A stretch of 64,000 bases of DNA, taken from contig CAVYVC010000003.1 of assembly GCA_963771845.1 (NCBI GenBank), positions 1 to 64,000 of the forward strand, in the 5' to 3' direction. This stretch comes from VAZQ01 sp963771845. GTDB lineage: Bacteria; Pseudomonadota; Alphaproteobacteria; Rhizobiales; Xanthobacteraceae. Shown here piece after piece: positions 1 to 7,847 of this stretch. A model generated the notes under the pieces. That model had not been told where the DNA came from and searched no databases. It saw only the letters and a list, made by a program, of their open reading frames with translations. Made by a program: the position numbers and the translations under genes. Position 1 is the stretch's first letter. The number at the start of each line of letters is the position of its first letter.

Positions 1-783
1 AAACAAGCAGGTCCATGGACCGACATCTACGGTTTTGCCGCGGTCTTGCATGAGGCGGTTACATGCCAATGCGATGTGATTATCCCACCACTCCCGCGAG
101 CACAAGAGCGAGTGTTATGCGACACTTATCATCCTCTCCAAGAGTATGTGCCAGGAGGGATGTATCGGCCGAGTTTCCTCAAAGCTATCGATTGGGGCGT
201 AGCCCTGTATCCGAAGGATAGACCACAAAGCATAACCAATTGGCGTGAGGCTCTGCTTCCGCAGTTGGCGAGAGGCCAAGAGCTATCGGAAAATCGGGCT
301 GTCGGCACAAAGATTTTCCTGTCTTATCGTCGGAATGACACGGCACACATTGCAGGTCGAATCTATGATCGGTTGGAGAGTGAATTTGGCGCCGATGATG
401 TATTTTTTGATGTAGCTGCCATTCCCGTTGGAGTTGACTTTGTAGTGTACACAGAGACAAGAATCGCGCACAGTGCTGTGTTACTCGCCATAATAGGTCA
501 AAACTGGGTAAGACGATCTTTTTGGCTTCGGCGGTGGGTGGCTGAAATCGCTGAAATGGATTATGTTATTGCCGAGATCGAAATTGCATTCCGAAAAGGT
601 GTTCCAGTCATTCCGGTCTTAGTTGATGGCGCCCAAATGCCAATCGAGCGTGACCTTCCTTCATCGGTACGGCGACTGACCAAACTCAATGCGAAGACGG
701 TACGCTCGGGTGCTGATTTCAGAGCAGACCTCGAGATAGTACTTTCGATTATACGGTCCCTAAAAAAACGAAATTCAGGGTGA
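1..783 (+). CDS. Ser/Thr protein kinase-TIR fusion, 3' part only
   Basis: The frame is open from the first base, so the start lies outside the window and the Met at 46 is internal. The first ~80 codons read as the end of a eukaryotic-type Ser/Thr kinase: TDIYGFAAVLHEAVT matches subdomain IX (helix F), and the AIDWGVALYPKDRPQS stretch carries the conserved subdomain XI arginine. From about base 300 a TIR domain of the bacterial TIR_2 kind follows: IFLSYRRNDTAHIAGRIYDR (box 1), VFFDVAAIP, LLAIIGQNW, then EIEIAFRKGVPVIPVLVDG, where the last Glu run is the likely NADase acidic position. An extra ~12-residue segment sits between the IGQNW strand and the EIEIA helix, unusual for the family. TIR domains of this type cleave NAD or mediate self-association; which applies here is unknown. 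The 3' end overlaps the converging small gene by 9 bp. Confidence 0.85.
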   Translation, partial: KQAGPWTDIYGFAAVLHEAVTCQCDVIIPPLPRAQERVLCDTYHPLQEYVPGGMYRPSFLKAIDWGVALYPKDRPQSITNWREALLPQLARGQELSENRAVGTKIFLSYRRNDTAHIAGRIYDRLESEFGADDVFFDVAAIPVGVDFVVYTETRIAHSAVLLAIIGQNWVRRSFWLRRWVAEIAEMDYVIAEIEIAFRKGVPVIPVLVDGAQMPIERDLPSSVRRLTKLNAKTVRSGADFRADLEIVLSIIRSLKKRNSG

Positions 784-1161
784 ACTGAGTTCTCGGACCA
801 CCCGGGGATTTATCTTATCGATCAGCTCGGCCCTGCGTGCTTCGGCGGCTTTGATGGCGACCATCGTCTGCTTGGATGTACTCGTATTGGATCCGAAAAC
901 GACGATGCCCCCAATTACAAGTGCCATCGAAGCGATCATCGCCATCGCATCAAACCTAATTGCTCCGAGCGTAATGGCCAACAGCCATATGCCCCCAGCA
1001 GCGATACCTATCTTTGAAATCAGAATAATCTTCCGGCATCTCTCCACCATTTCAGCAAGATCCTCGATATCTGCTTCGAGCCGCAATATTTGATCGCTCA
1101 AGTTACCATTGGTCACATGCATCAGCGACGATAGGTCGTGCGCTTGGTGCGTCATGGGCAA
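775..1161 (-). CDS. small two-TM membrane protein with N-terminal coiled coil
   Basis: 128 residues. Residues ~20-42 form a heptad-like charged helix (LEADIEDLAEMVERC), followed by two hydrophobic segments (about 46-67 and 71-90) and a charged C-terminal helix (AIKAAEARRAELIDKI). No signal peptide or enzymatic motif is seen. It converges on the kinase-TIR gene with a 9-bp overlap, so the two share a 3' region but not a promoter. Function unknown. The organised hydrophobic and heptad pattern argues for a real gene rather than a chance frame. Confidence 0.6.
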   Translation of the reverse strand: MPMTHQAHDLSSLMHVTNGNLSDQILRLEADIEDLAEMVERCRKIILISKIGIAAGGIWLLAITLGAIRFDAMAMIASMALVIGGIVVFGSNTSTSKQTMVAIKAAEARRAELIDKINPRVVRELSSP

Positions 1162-1185
1162 GCCGCTTTGAGCGGCTCCAAAATT

Positions 1186-1210
1186 AAAGCCCCCGGCTTT
1201 GCCGGGGGAT
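1186..1210 (-). terminator. Rho-independent-type terminator
   Basis: A GC-rich inverted repeat (CCCCCGGC, loop AAA, GCCGGGGG on the minus strand) is followed on that strand by CTTTAATTTT. It lies just after the 3' end of the minus-strand dehydrogenase remnant. Confidence 0.6.
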
Positions 1211-1250
1211 ACTTACTCGTTCTCCCCCGCCTGACCGCTAATCTGCATCA

Positions 1251-1683
1251 TCAGCCGAGCCGGATCACTATCTTCCCGAAATGCTGTGCGGATTGCAGAT
1301 ACCAATATGCTGCCGGTACATCATTGAACGAAAAGGCCTTGTCGATAATCGGCTTGAGCCCACTCACCGCAATAGCACGGTTCATGGCCTCGAACATTTG
1401 CCTGGAGCCGACAGATATGCCTTGCACATTTGCTCGCCGAGAAAAGATCAGCATTGGATTGATTTCAGCTGCCCCTGAAAGCACGCCGATCAACGTTATT
1501 TTGCCGCTGATTCGGATCGCTCGTAGCGAACGTGCCAACGTTCCGGGTCCGCCGACCTCCACGACATGGTCCACACCTCCCCCGGTTAGCTCGGCAACTG
1601 CCTTTTCCCAGTCGGGATTAGTCTTGTAATTCACACCATCGGCGGCGCCGAGTTGTTTTGCGCGGGCCCGACGCGGGACGCAT
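1251..1683 (-). pseudogene. zinc-type alcohol dehydrogenase / quinone oxidoreductase, C-terminal remnant
   Basis: The frame encodes the C-terminal ~140 residues of an MDR-superfamily oxidoreductase (normally about 330). Recognisable parts are RARAKQLGAADGVNYKT (end of the nucleotide-binding fold), VAELTGGGVDHVVEVGGPGT, GKITLIGVLSG, and the terminal FNDVPAAYWYLQSAQHFGKI segment. The frame runs back to an in-frame TAA at about 1681; the N-terminal catalytic domain and the GxGxxG region are missing. The track start at 1634 is only an internal codon. It is a 5'-truncated relic. Confidence 0.75.
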
Positions 1684-1727
1684 TACAGGACCGCAAAGCC
1701 AAGCTATAACCCACTTACCCCCTCTAC

Positions 1728-2453
1728 TCACGCTATGGGCGTCGTGTCTTGGAGCGCCTGCAGGTCGGGCGCGCACGTCGGACAGTTGCACGCCGGATCG
1801 TGGAAGGCCACACGAACAATAATCCGGTCCCACAGGAGCAACAGCCAATAGTGCAGGTTCTTCGTCTCAGGAAAGGTATCGAACTTGTAGTCGAACACGC
1901 CGGGGTAAATGCCCCGCGACGGTGCGATGGCAGCAAAACAGCGAACATCGTCCGGCGGCTGTGTCTCGCCCGCGTAGATTTGAACGCCCACCGATTTCCA
2001 ATTCTCGGACAGTACTTCGTTGTTGTGGTAGAAATGCAGGCCGCGCACGATTTTCCAAGCCACTCGCCTAAGACGCTCGCCCTGAAAACGCTTCACGACC
2101 TTTCCGCCGGGGAGAAGCAGACCGCTCGGGTTCGGGTCAAACTCCCCTAGCACCATCTTGGTCAGCGGAACCTGTTTGCCCGTTCGGAAGTCGCCGAGCA
2201 CCTTCGCATAGATCGCGTTTCCGGCTTCCGACCCGCGCGCGAACGGCGTCAACGTGCGCACAAAATAATCTTCGTCGTCCTTGTACGCGGTGTTGCACGC
2301 CTTATGAACGTCGAGCGTGATAAGCTGTGAGACGTTGTAGTTGCGCCGGATTTCCGGCGCGAAAAGTTGCTGCATGACCGGATGGTCCGCGTTTGTCGGC
2401 GGGACCAGCGGCTTGCCGCAGAGATAGCACAGGGTAGAGACGACCTTTTTCAC
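1728..2453 (-). CDS. HNH-nuclease-like hypothetical protein
   Basis: 241 residues starting MKKVVSTLCYLCGKPL. The N-terminus has a CxxC pair (CYLCGK), a DH dipeptide about 14 residues later (NADHPVMQQLF) and HKACN about 24 residues further on. This is the Cys/His spacing of HNH-type beta-beta-alpha-metal nucleases (CxxC...DH...HxxCN). The remaining ~170 residues match no domain I know; two more Cys pairs (CNCPTCAPD) near the C-terminus could bind a second metal. No partner methylase or restriction gene is adjacent. Nuclease activity is inferred from the metal-ligand pattern only. Confidence 0.65.
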   Translation of the reverse strand: MKKVVSTLCYLCGKPLVPPTNADHPVMQQLFAPEIRRNYNVSQLITLDVHKACNTAYKDDEDYFVRTLTPFARGSEAGNAIYAKVLGDFRTGKQVPLTKMVLGEFDPNPSGLLLPGGKVVKRFQGERLRRVAWKIVRGLHFYHNNEVLSENWKSVGVQIYAGETQPPDDVRCFAAIAPSRGIYPGVFDYKFDTFPETKNLHYWLLLLWDRIIVRVAFHDPACNCPTCAPDLQALQDTTPIA

Positions 2454-2501
2454 TGTTCGCTTTAGCCTTGATTGCGCGCGAGTCGGGTATGCCCCAATGC
2501 C

Positions 2502-2735
2502 TTAATCTTGGTGGAGACACGAATACAGTTTCAGATGATGCCACCTCGGTGCTCGCCGGGCGGGCTTTCTCTCTATTCCCACCTTTGTTGGCGATCCACG
2601 CGCAAGCTCATTCCACGCTTCCCGGTCATTCGGATTCTTGTCGATCCGGTCGAGCAGTTGTTCGCCGCGCGGTTTTTTGTGCTTGGCCGGTGGCGTTTTC
2701 TTTTTGCTGATCATTGTCTTCGGTCGCGTCGTCAT
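2502..2735 (-). CDS. possible small basic protein
   Basis: 77 codons, very Lys/Arg-rich at the start (ISKKKTPPAKHKKPRGEQLL), then a helical-looking DRIDKNPNDREAWNELARG stretch. It precedes the HNH-like gene on the same strand with a ~50-bp gap and could be its upstream partner. The last 20 residues look random, so the real end may have been lost. No family recognised. Confidence 0.3.
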   Translation of the reverse strand: MTTRPKTMISKKKTPPAKHKKPRGEQLLDRIDKNPNDREAWNELARGSPTKVGIERKPARRAPRWHHLKLYSCLHQD

Positions 2736-3055
2736 CAGGAAGGACTTCGTCGAATTGAACGGGCGATGCGGGGCGTTACTCCCGCTCTTTCAGCTTGTCG
2801 GCTTCCGTTGCATCGCCGCCTTGCGGAGAGTGGAAAAGCCGACTGCGTCGCCGCAGCAATTGCCCGTAACTGAATTCCTTGGCCCTAGGAAGGCCGCAAA
2901 TTTCCGCTCAGTTGAGCGCCCCGGTAAGACCGGGGGGAAGTGTTACCGAGGCTAAATGCTGGGCGGTTCGGTTTCCCGATGGGTGGGGGCCGCCCAGCAC
3001 CTATAGAACCAAATAAGAACCAGATTGGGTTGCGCAAGATTGTCGTCGGTGCGGA
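2736..3055. other. gap without a supported gene
   Basis: I see no convincing coding frame. A short GC hairpin (CCCCGGT, loop, ACCGGGG) lies at about 2919-2935 without a T-run, so it is not a clear terminator. Confidence 0.5.
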
Positions 3056-3286
3056 TCACGGGGGCATAGTCCGAATGATCCTGCCTTCCCGTGACAGCCA
3101 TCCATGCACTGTTAGCCACCGGTCACCGCTCGTCTTGAATTTGAGAAGGTGAGGCCGTTGGCTCTGCAGATAGCCGAAGAAAATCAACCCATCGGTGCCT
3201 CTTGCCTGTTGCCCGGGCGGAACGTTTTTAGCCGCCCAATCGTCCCACTCCTGCAGGACGAGCCTTTTGGCCTCATCCTTTTTCAT
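3056..3286 (-). CDS. small hypothetical protein
   Basis: About 76 residues if started at the ATG of MKKDEAKRLVLQEWDDW; an upstream Met would add an unconvincing 17-residue leader. The product has an acidic/aromatic helix (LQEWDDWAAKNV) followed by GLIFFGYLQSQRP and DRWLTVHGWLSREGRI, a compact alpha+beta look. The bases before the ATG (GAGGCTAGG) could serve as a ribosome binding site. Family unknown. Confidence 0.5.
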   Translation of the reverse strand: MKKDEAKRLVLQEWDDWAAKNVPPGQQARGTDGLIFFGYLQSQRPHLLKFKTSGDRWLTVHGWLSREGRIIRTMPP

Positions 3287-3428
3287 CCTAGCCTCGCAGT
3301 GGCAGCGAAAGCTGTCGTGAGGTCGCGATGTTGGCAAGCAGCTTCATAGTGACGAACCCTGTGGCTTCCCGCAAACTCCGCCGGTTGATATCTCCTGTTC
3401 CATTACCGAGTTCATCGGGGAACATCCA

Positions 3429-4313
3429 TTGAGACACGTGCTCAAAGTTTGGCGCGACCCCCGCGACCGCATATCGGCGCTTCGTATCGTCGCACTGATG
3501 TGCCTGTTCGCGCCGCTCAGCAAGGCGATTTACGATTCCGACGCGATTAGGCTCGATGCGCGGCCGATCACTGAGCTGATCCATCGCACCGGGGATTGGG
3601 CACTGATATTCCTTCTCGGCGCGCTCGCGGTGAGGCCGTTGAGCAAAATCTTGCGTTTTAACCAGCTTCTGGACGTGCGTCGGATGATTGGAGTCGGTGC
3701 CTTTGCCTATGCCACCGCGCATTTCACTCTTTATATTGTCGACCAGATGTTCGATTGGCGCGAAATCGCGAGCGAAATCGTGCACCGAAACCGCCTGACG
3801 CTTGGCTTTGTGGCGTTGCTCGGTCTGACGGCGCTCACCGCGACTTCGACCAACGGCATGGTGCGCCGACTGGGAAGCAAACGCTGGCAGCGGCTGCATC
3901 AGGCAATCTACCTGATCGGCCTCTTGGTATTGATTCACTACTTTCTGCGTTTCAAGCTTATAAAATCAACGCCAACACTCGCGACTGGCTTGTTCGGCTG
4001 GCTGATCGGTTATCGGTTGCTCGTCTGGTGGCGCAAGACCGGCAGCGAGCTGCCAACGTGGATGTTGCTCGCCCTGACGGTTGTGGTTGCCGCGCTGACG
4101 TTCATCGCCGAGGCGATTGCGCTCGGCATCCAGGCCAACGCCTCCCCGCTAAAGGTGCTGCAGAGTGCGTTCTATTTCGACTTCGATATGATCCGGCCGG
4201 GTTGGCTCGTGCTCGGCGCGGGCCTCATGGTGGTGGTGCTCGATTTCGTGTGCGCGCGCTTTGCCAAGCAGCGCCGCGCCGCGCGTCGGGTGGAGCGTGC
4301 GCTCGCGGCCTGA
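3429..4313 (+). CDS. msrQ: MsrQ-like heme-binding membrane subunit
   Basis: 294 residues with six or more membrane segments of the ferric-reductase-like fold (YedZ/MsrQ). MsrQ passes electrons from the quinone pool or flavin to the periplasmic molybdoenzyme MsrP, which repairs oxidised methionine. Family-like stretches include HRTGDWALIFLLGALAVRPL, FAYATAHFTLYIV and KRWQRLHQAIYLIG, supplying the heme-ligand histidines (GDW region, ATAHF, RLHQ, LIHYF). The start is TTG at 3429, preceded by GGGGAA at a good distance. The protein is longer than usual (about 200-220 residues) because of a C-terminal extension with two more hydrophobic segments. No msrP is next to it. Confidence 0.85.
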   Translation: MRHVLKVWRDPRDRISALRIVALMCLFAPLSKAIYDSDAIRLDARPITELIHRTGDWALIFLLGALAVRPLSKILRFNQLLDVRRMIGVGAFAYATAHFTLYIVDQMFDWREIASEIVHRNRLTLGFVALLGLTALTATSTNGMVRRLGSKRWQRLHQAIYLIGLLVLIHYFLRFKLIKSTPTLATGLFGWLIGYRLLVWWRKTGSELPTWMLLALTVVVAALTFIAEAIALGIQANASPLKVLQSAFYFDFDMIRPGWLVLGAGLMVVVLDFVCARFAKQRRAARRVERALAA

Positions 4314-4497
4314 CCCGCTTGCGGACCGGCAAACGCGAGCGGGCTGATGCCAGCGCGGACCCATGCGCGTGGTGGAGCCCCCATGCCCCCTATGCCTTGA
4401 CCTGACGGACCAAGGAACCGAAGGAATAGGTTCGCAGCACCGCATTTTCGAGCTGCCTCTTGGCGCGTCAGGACGAAGTCGTGTGCCCCTGAATCGG

Positions 4498-4563
4498 GCT
4501 GCAGTGCGGAAGTAGCGCGGGGCCGTCATCGGGGCGGCTCGGACGGCGATTTCGTCGTCTCCG
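4498..4563. repeat. 66-bp dispersed repeat, copy A
   Basis: Shares 59 of 66 positions by hand alignment with 5647-5712, in the same orientation. It starts GCTGCAGTGCGGAAGTAGCG and ends with a near-palindrome around GACGGCGATTTCGTCGTC. The two copies flank the SEC-C protein gene. The rest of 4314-4662 shows no supported gene. Confidence 0.75.
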
Positions 4564-4662
4564 GGTGGGCTGGGGTTCCACTGCCTGGATGGGCAGGTAT
4601 GAGCTCGGCGTGACGTTATAGGTCGTTTAAACCGGGTTGCACGATGACTTCCGCATCGGGCA

Positions 4663-5406
4663 ATGCTTCAATGTAATGAGAATCGCCACGAGCAAGTCGT
4701 AAATCCACAACCCTTGACCAACGCGGAATTCGACAAGCTCGCCGAGGTACTCAAACGCTTCGGCAATAAGTGCGCGATGAACCTTGAGACGCTTGATGGC
4801 TTCTTCGCCGCTCTGATCTGCGGTCCCGATAACGTGTTGCCGAGCGAGTACCTGCCGGAAATTTGGGGAGGCGACATGGTCAACGAGCCGGTTTTTGAGA
4901 CCAAACCTATCCTGCACGAGTTCATTTCGCTGATCACACGGCACTGGAACGCCACCTGTCACACTCTGCAGTCAGGCGACGTTTTCTTGCCGCTTCTCCT
5001 GGATGATGAGAATGGCGTAGCTCGTGCCAATGACTGGGCGAACGGTTTCGTGCGTGGCATGGAGATGAGGCGAGACGGCTGGGCGGTCCTGATGGACGAC
5101 GAGGCGCACGCTGGTTCGCTCGTTCCTATCCTCGCGCTGGCGCACGAGCATCATCCTGACCCCGAAATGCGCCCCTACAAAGAGCCGATTAGTGCCGAAA
5201 TGCGCGAGAAGTTGATCGTTGGCGCGGCTGCTGGTGTGGCGGCGATCTACGACTACTTCGAGGCGGAACGGACGTTGGGAGCGCGACAGTGCGGTACAGC
5301 CACCACCTTCCGACGCGACGTGGCTAAGGTTGGACGAAACGAGCCGTGTCCATGCGGTTCAGGTAAGAAGTTCAAGCACTGCTGTGCCAGGGCGACGTTG
5401 CATTGA
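4663..5406 (+). CDS. UPF0149/YecA-family protein with C-terminal SEC-C zinc motif
   Basis: 247 residues. The N-terminal two thirds match the UPF0149 (YgfB/YecA) helical fold: a LETLDGFFAALICGPD stretch, PSEYLPEIWGG, then WANGFVRGMEM. The C-terminus ends with a classic SEC-C motif, VGRNEPCPCGSGKKFKHCC, which binds zinc as in SecA. Proteins of this design are thought to associate with SecA, the ribosome or proteases; the role here is not known. The start is uncertain: ATG at 4663, or TTG near 4711 just before the conserved region. It stands alone between two copies of a 66-bp repeat. Confidence 0.85.
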   Translation: MLQCNENRHEQVVNPQPLTNAEFDKLAEVLKRFGNKCAMNLETLDGFFAALICGPDNVLPSEYLPEIWGGDMVNEPVFETKPILHEFISLITRHWNATCHTLQSGDVFLPLLLDDENGVARANDWANGFVRGMEMRRDGWAVLMDDEAHAGSLVPILALAHEHHPDPEMRPYKEPISAEMREKLIVGAAAGVAAIYDYFEAERTLGARQCGTATTFRRDVAKVGRNEPCPCGSGKKFKHCCARATLH

Positions 5407-5784
5407 CGAAGAAATAACCCGAGCTGCTGGGGTCACACTTGGCTGAGCTGCGTCCTTACCCAATCCAGTCACTCATTGATCTGCGTCAATAACGCCACCG
5501 AGATTTTCGGCTTTGGTTTCCACGCACGTTGGCGTTGTTTTCAAAGCGAGGACGTTCTCGGGCGGTGGCTTATACACTGCTGGGAGCATTCTCTCGTTTT
5601 CGCCAATTCAATTGCAGTAGTTACGCGCCACTGGCACGCGGATCGAGCTACAGTGCGGAATTAGCGCGGGGCCGTCATCGCGACGACCCGGACGGCGATA
5701 TCGTCGTCTCCGCTAGGTCAGGAAGGCATAGGGACCATAGGAAGCATACAATGCAATTAATGCCGAACCAAACACCTGTCAATT
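5407..5784. other. gap containing repeat copy B
   Basis: No convincing gene. The second 66-bp repeat copy lies within it at 5647-5712; short frames on both strands lack domain-like content. Confidence 0.5.
5647..5712. repeat. 66-bp dispersed repeat, copy B
   Basis: Second copy of the element at 4498-4563, same orientation, seven mismatches and no gaps by eye. Its 3' end holds an 18-base near-palindrome (GACGGCGATATCGTCGTC). Confidence 0.75.
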
Positions 5785-6182
5785 TCAGTTGTCCCCTTCC
5801 ACCAAACCGAATTTCTGTGTGCCAAGTGGTACCACTAGCAACTCATCGTTGAGTGCACTGTATACCCGATCCTCAGGCAATCTTGAGCGGGGGCGGGGCG
5901 GTAGTCCTGGATCATGGAAATGAATCATCCCATCGGCGTGAGCGTACAAGACAATAAAATGCACTCCTTGGCCTCTTTCAGGATATAGCCGATTTACACC
6001 GACCATTGCGATTATAAGATTTTCCTTGAGCGAGCTAATAAACTCTTCTTTTGGTGGAATTATCAGCTCGAATGTGCCCGACGAAATAAACCGTTCTGCG
6101 GCGACCTGTTCTTTTTTGAAATCTTGACTTGCTTTACTTTTCTGAAGCCCAAAATGAGCAGGTGTCCAAAATTCTCTTAAGG
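5785..6182 (-). pseudogene. C39-peptidase-like protein, C-terminal remnant
   Basis: On the minus strand one frame stays open from about 6182 to the stop at 5785 and gives ~130 residues with protein-like composition: FKKEQVAAERFISSG, then FISSLKENLIIAMVGVNRLY, GVHFIVLYAHADGMIHFHDP and GLPPRP. The 'x-HFIVLY...xxxHDPGLPPRP' layout resembles C39-like cysteine peptidases, where the His and Asp complete the active site; the Cys-bearing half is missing. Upstream the frame abuts the truncated ABC_sub_bind gene, so this is the 3' half of a gene cut by a recombination junction. The annotatable Met at 6006 is internal. Family assignment is tentative. Confidence 0.5.
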
Positions 6183-6625
6183 AAAATATTGATACCGGTC
6201 AGATTGCCGCCTGGCCGGGCGAGGCTGGCGACAAGACCAAGCCTGACTGGGTCTTCGTTGACCACGAAGACAATGGGGATCATCGTGGTCGCCGCCTTGG
6301 CCGCCAGCGCCGAAGCAGGACCTCCGGTCGCGGCGATCACGGCGACCCGACGGCGAACCAACTCTGCCGCCAGGTGCGAGAGCCGATCGGTTTGATTCTC
6401 GGCCCAGCGGTATTCGACCGCAACGTTCTCGCCCTCGACATAGCCGGTCTCTTTGAGGCCTTGGCGGAATGCGCGCAGACGATCCGCGTAAGTGTCAGGT
6501 GATGTGGTGCTGAGTAACCCGATCACCGGCATCGCCGGCTGCTGCGCCCGCGCTGCGAGCGGCCACGCCGTCGCGCCGCCGAGCAGCGTCATAAACTCGC
6601 GCCGTTTCAAGTCTTTGAATTGCAT
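6182..6625 (-). pseudogene. ABC_sub_bind (TrpX-type) protein, 3'-truncated
   Basis: Starts MQFKDLKRREFMTLLGGATA with the array's usual Tat-like leader (RREF, then AARAQQ before the mature part). It follows the family to about residue 148 (LARPGGNLTGINIF) and then departs abruptly at ~6182. The frame continues to a stop at 6134 through unrelated codons that in another frame belong to the C39-like remnant. About half of a normal ~325-residue protein remains, lacking the second lobe, so it should not function. Confidence 0.8.
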
Positions 6626-6680
6626 CTGCTGCCTCTGGCCAGGGCAGCAGCATAGCGGATTGGCGAGCATCAAGTTAGGG

Positions 6681-6734
6681 GCTTGCTGCAGTGCGGGATT
6701 TCGGCTCGGCTAAAGTCAGCTTAGGGTCATAAGC
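6681..6734 (-). repeat. shared upstream element of ABC_sub_bind genes, copy 1
   Basis: A ~54-bp element resembling 11049-11100 (same orientation) and, inverted, 56897-56948 and 62453-62494. Shared pieces are TGACCC, AAGC(C/T)GAC and, in the two left copies, GAAATCCCGCA plus GCAGCA. It lies about 60 bp before the truncated ABC_sub_bind start. Confidence 0.55.
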
Positions 6735-6826
6735 CTCGGAGGCGATCGGGGCCGGGGGCCAGTCTATGTCCGCAGTGCCTCCAATCGCGTCGAAATTTTG
6801 TGCACCGCAGCGAAAGACGCCAAGTG

Positions 6827-6851
6827 AGCTGCCGTGAGCAGATGCAGCAAC
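6827..6851 (-). repeat. 25-bp 3' core after an ABC_sub_bind stop, copy 1
   Basis: Minus-strand reading GTTGCTGCATCTGCTCACGG then CAGCT, starting about 13 bp after the stop codon of the 6861-7847 gene. The same core follows two other members (9941-9965 and 58051-58075). Confidence 0.7.
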
Positions 6852-6860
6852 TACCACCGG

Positions 6861-7847
6861 TTATTCGATCACCTCGTCGGCGCGGGCGAGCACCGTCGTT
6901 GGGATTTCGAGGCCAAGCGCCTTGGCCGTCTTCAGGTTGATCACGAGTTCGTATTTGGTCGGCGCCTGCACGGGCAGGTCGGCCGGCTTCTCGCCCCTGA
7001 GGATGCGATCGACGTAGCCGGCCGCACGCCGGAACTGGTCGATGAAATCAGGTCCATACGAGACCAGGCCGCCGGCGGAGGCGAAGCTGCGTTCGAAGTA
7101 TACGGCGGGCAGTTTGTGGCGGGCCGCCAGCGCGATAATCAGATCGCGATGAGTCGACGCCGGCCCGCTCCCCGTCACGATTAGACCTCCGTTCGGAGAG
7201 CGCACGAAGGCCGCGACGGCGCGTTCAGTTTCATCTGTGTCGCGCACGTTGACTGGGTTTACCTCCACGCTGAGCGCCGGCGCCAGGGCCTGGATGACGC
7301 CGAACTGGCCGATTCCGGTGGGGTTCGCGGGGTCCCGAAGGACCGCCACTCGCGTTACGCCCGGCGCGACCTGCTTCAGCAGCTCTAGCCATTTTCCGCT
7401 CAGGCTGTATTCGTATGACATGAAACCAGTGGCGTTGCCGCCCGGCCGCGCCAAGCTGTCGACGAAGCCGGCGCCGACCGGATCGCCGACGACCGGGAAA
7501 ACGATCGGCACGGTGCGGGTTGCCTGCAGCAATGGCCCCACGGTCGAGGCGCCAAAGGCAAGGATGACGTCCGGCGCGAGCGCGGCCAATTCCGCCGCGT
7601 GTCTGCGAATGTCGGTGATACTGGTCGTGGCCCAGCGAGTGTCGATGCGCACGTTGCGGCCGATCGTCCACCCCGATTGCTGCAGCCCCTGCAAGAACGC
7701 CCCGACGCGAGCCTGAAATTCCGGATCATCCGCGGTTGCGGGCAGGAGCACGCCGATGCGCCGCACGCGCTCGCTCTGCTGCGCGCCTGCGCGGAGCGGC
7801 CATGCCGTGACACCGCCGAGCAGCGTGATGAACTCGCGCCTTTTCAC
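6861..7847 (-). CDS. ABC_sub_bind family protein, array member 1
   Basis: 328 residues. The start is GTG (MKRREFITLLGG leader) sharing GTGA with the stop of 7844-8818, which implies translational coupling. Two Rossmann-like lobes can be followed: RRIGVLLPATADD, GRNVRIDTRWATT, LAPDVILAFGAST, TVPIVFPVVGDPV, LARPGGNATGFMSYEYSL, then YVDRILRGEKPADLPVQAP and the invariant ARADEVIE end. It is the last gene of a three-gene coupled set. Ligand unknown; the divergence in the first-lobe pocket from its neighbours suggests different ligands (inference). The 59388-60380 protein shares the VQAPTKYEL variant near the C-terminus and may be its closest relative here. Confidence 0.9.
   Translation of the reverse strand: MKRREFITLLGGVTAWPLRAGAQQSERVRRIGVLLPATADDPEFQARVGAFLQGLQQSGWTIGRNVRIDTRWATTSITDIRRHAAELAALAPDVILAFGASTVGPLLQATRTVPIVFPVVGDPVGAGFVDSLARPGGNATGFMSYEYSLSGKWLELLKQVAPGVTRVAVLRDPANPTGIGQFGVIQALAPALSVEVNPVNVRDTDETERAVAAFVRSPNGGLIVTGSGPASTHRDLIIALAARHKLPAVYFERSFASAGGLVSYGPDFIDQFRRAAGYVDRILRGEKPADLPVQAPTKYELVINLKTAKALGLEIPTTVLARADEVIE

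Noticed and set aside
46..783. Complete gene starting at Met 46
   Set aside because: The frame is open to base 1 and residues before the Met fit a kinase domain, so the start is outside the window.
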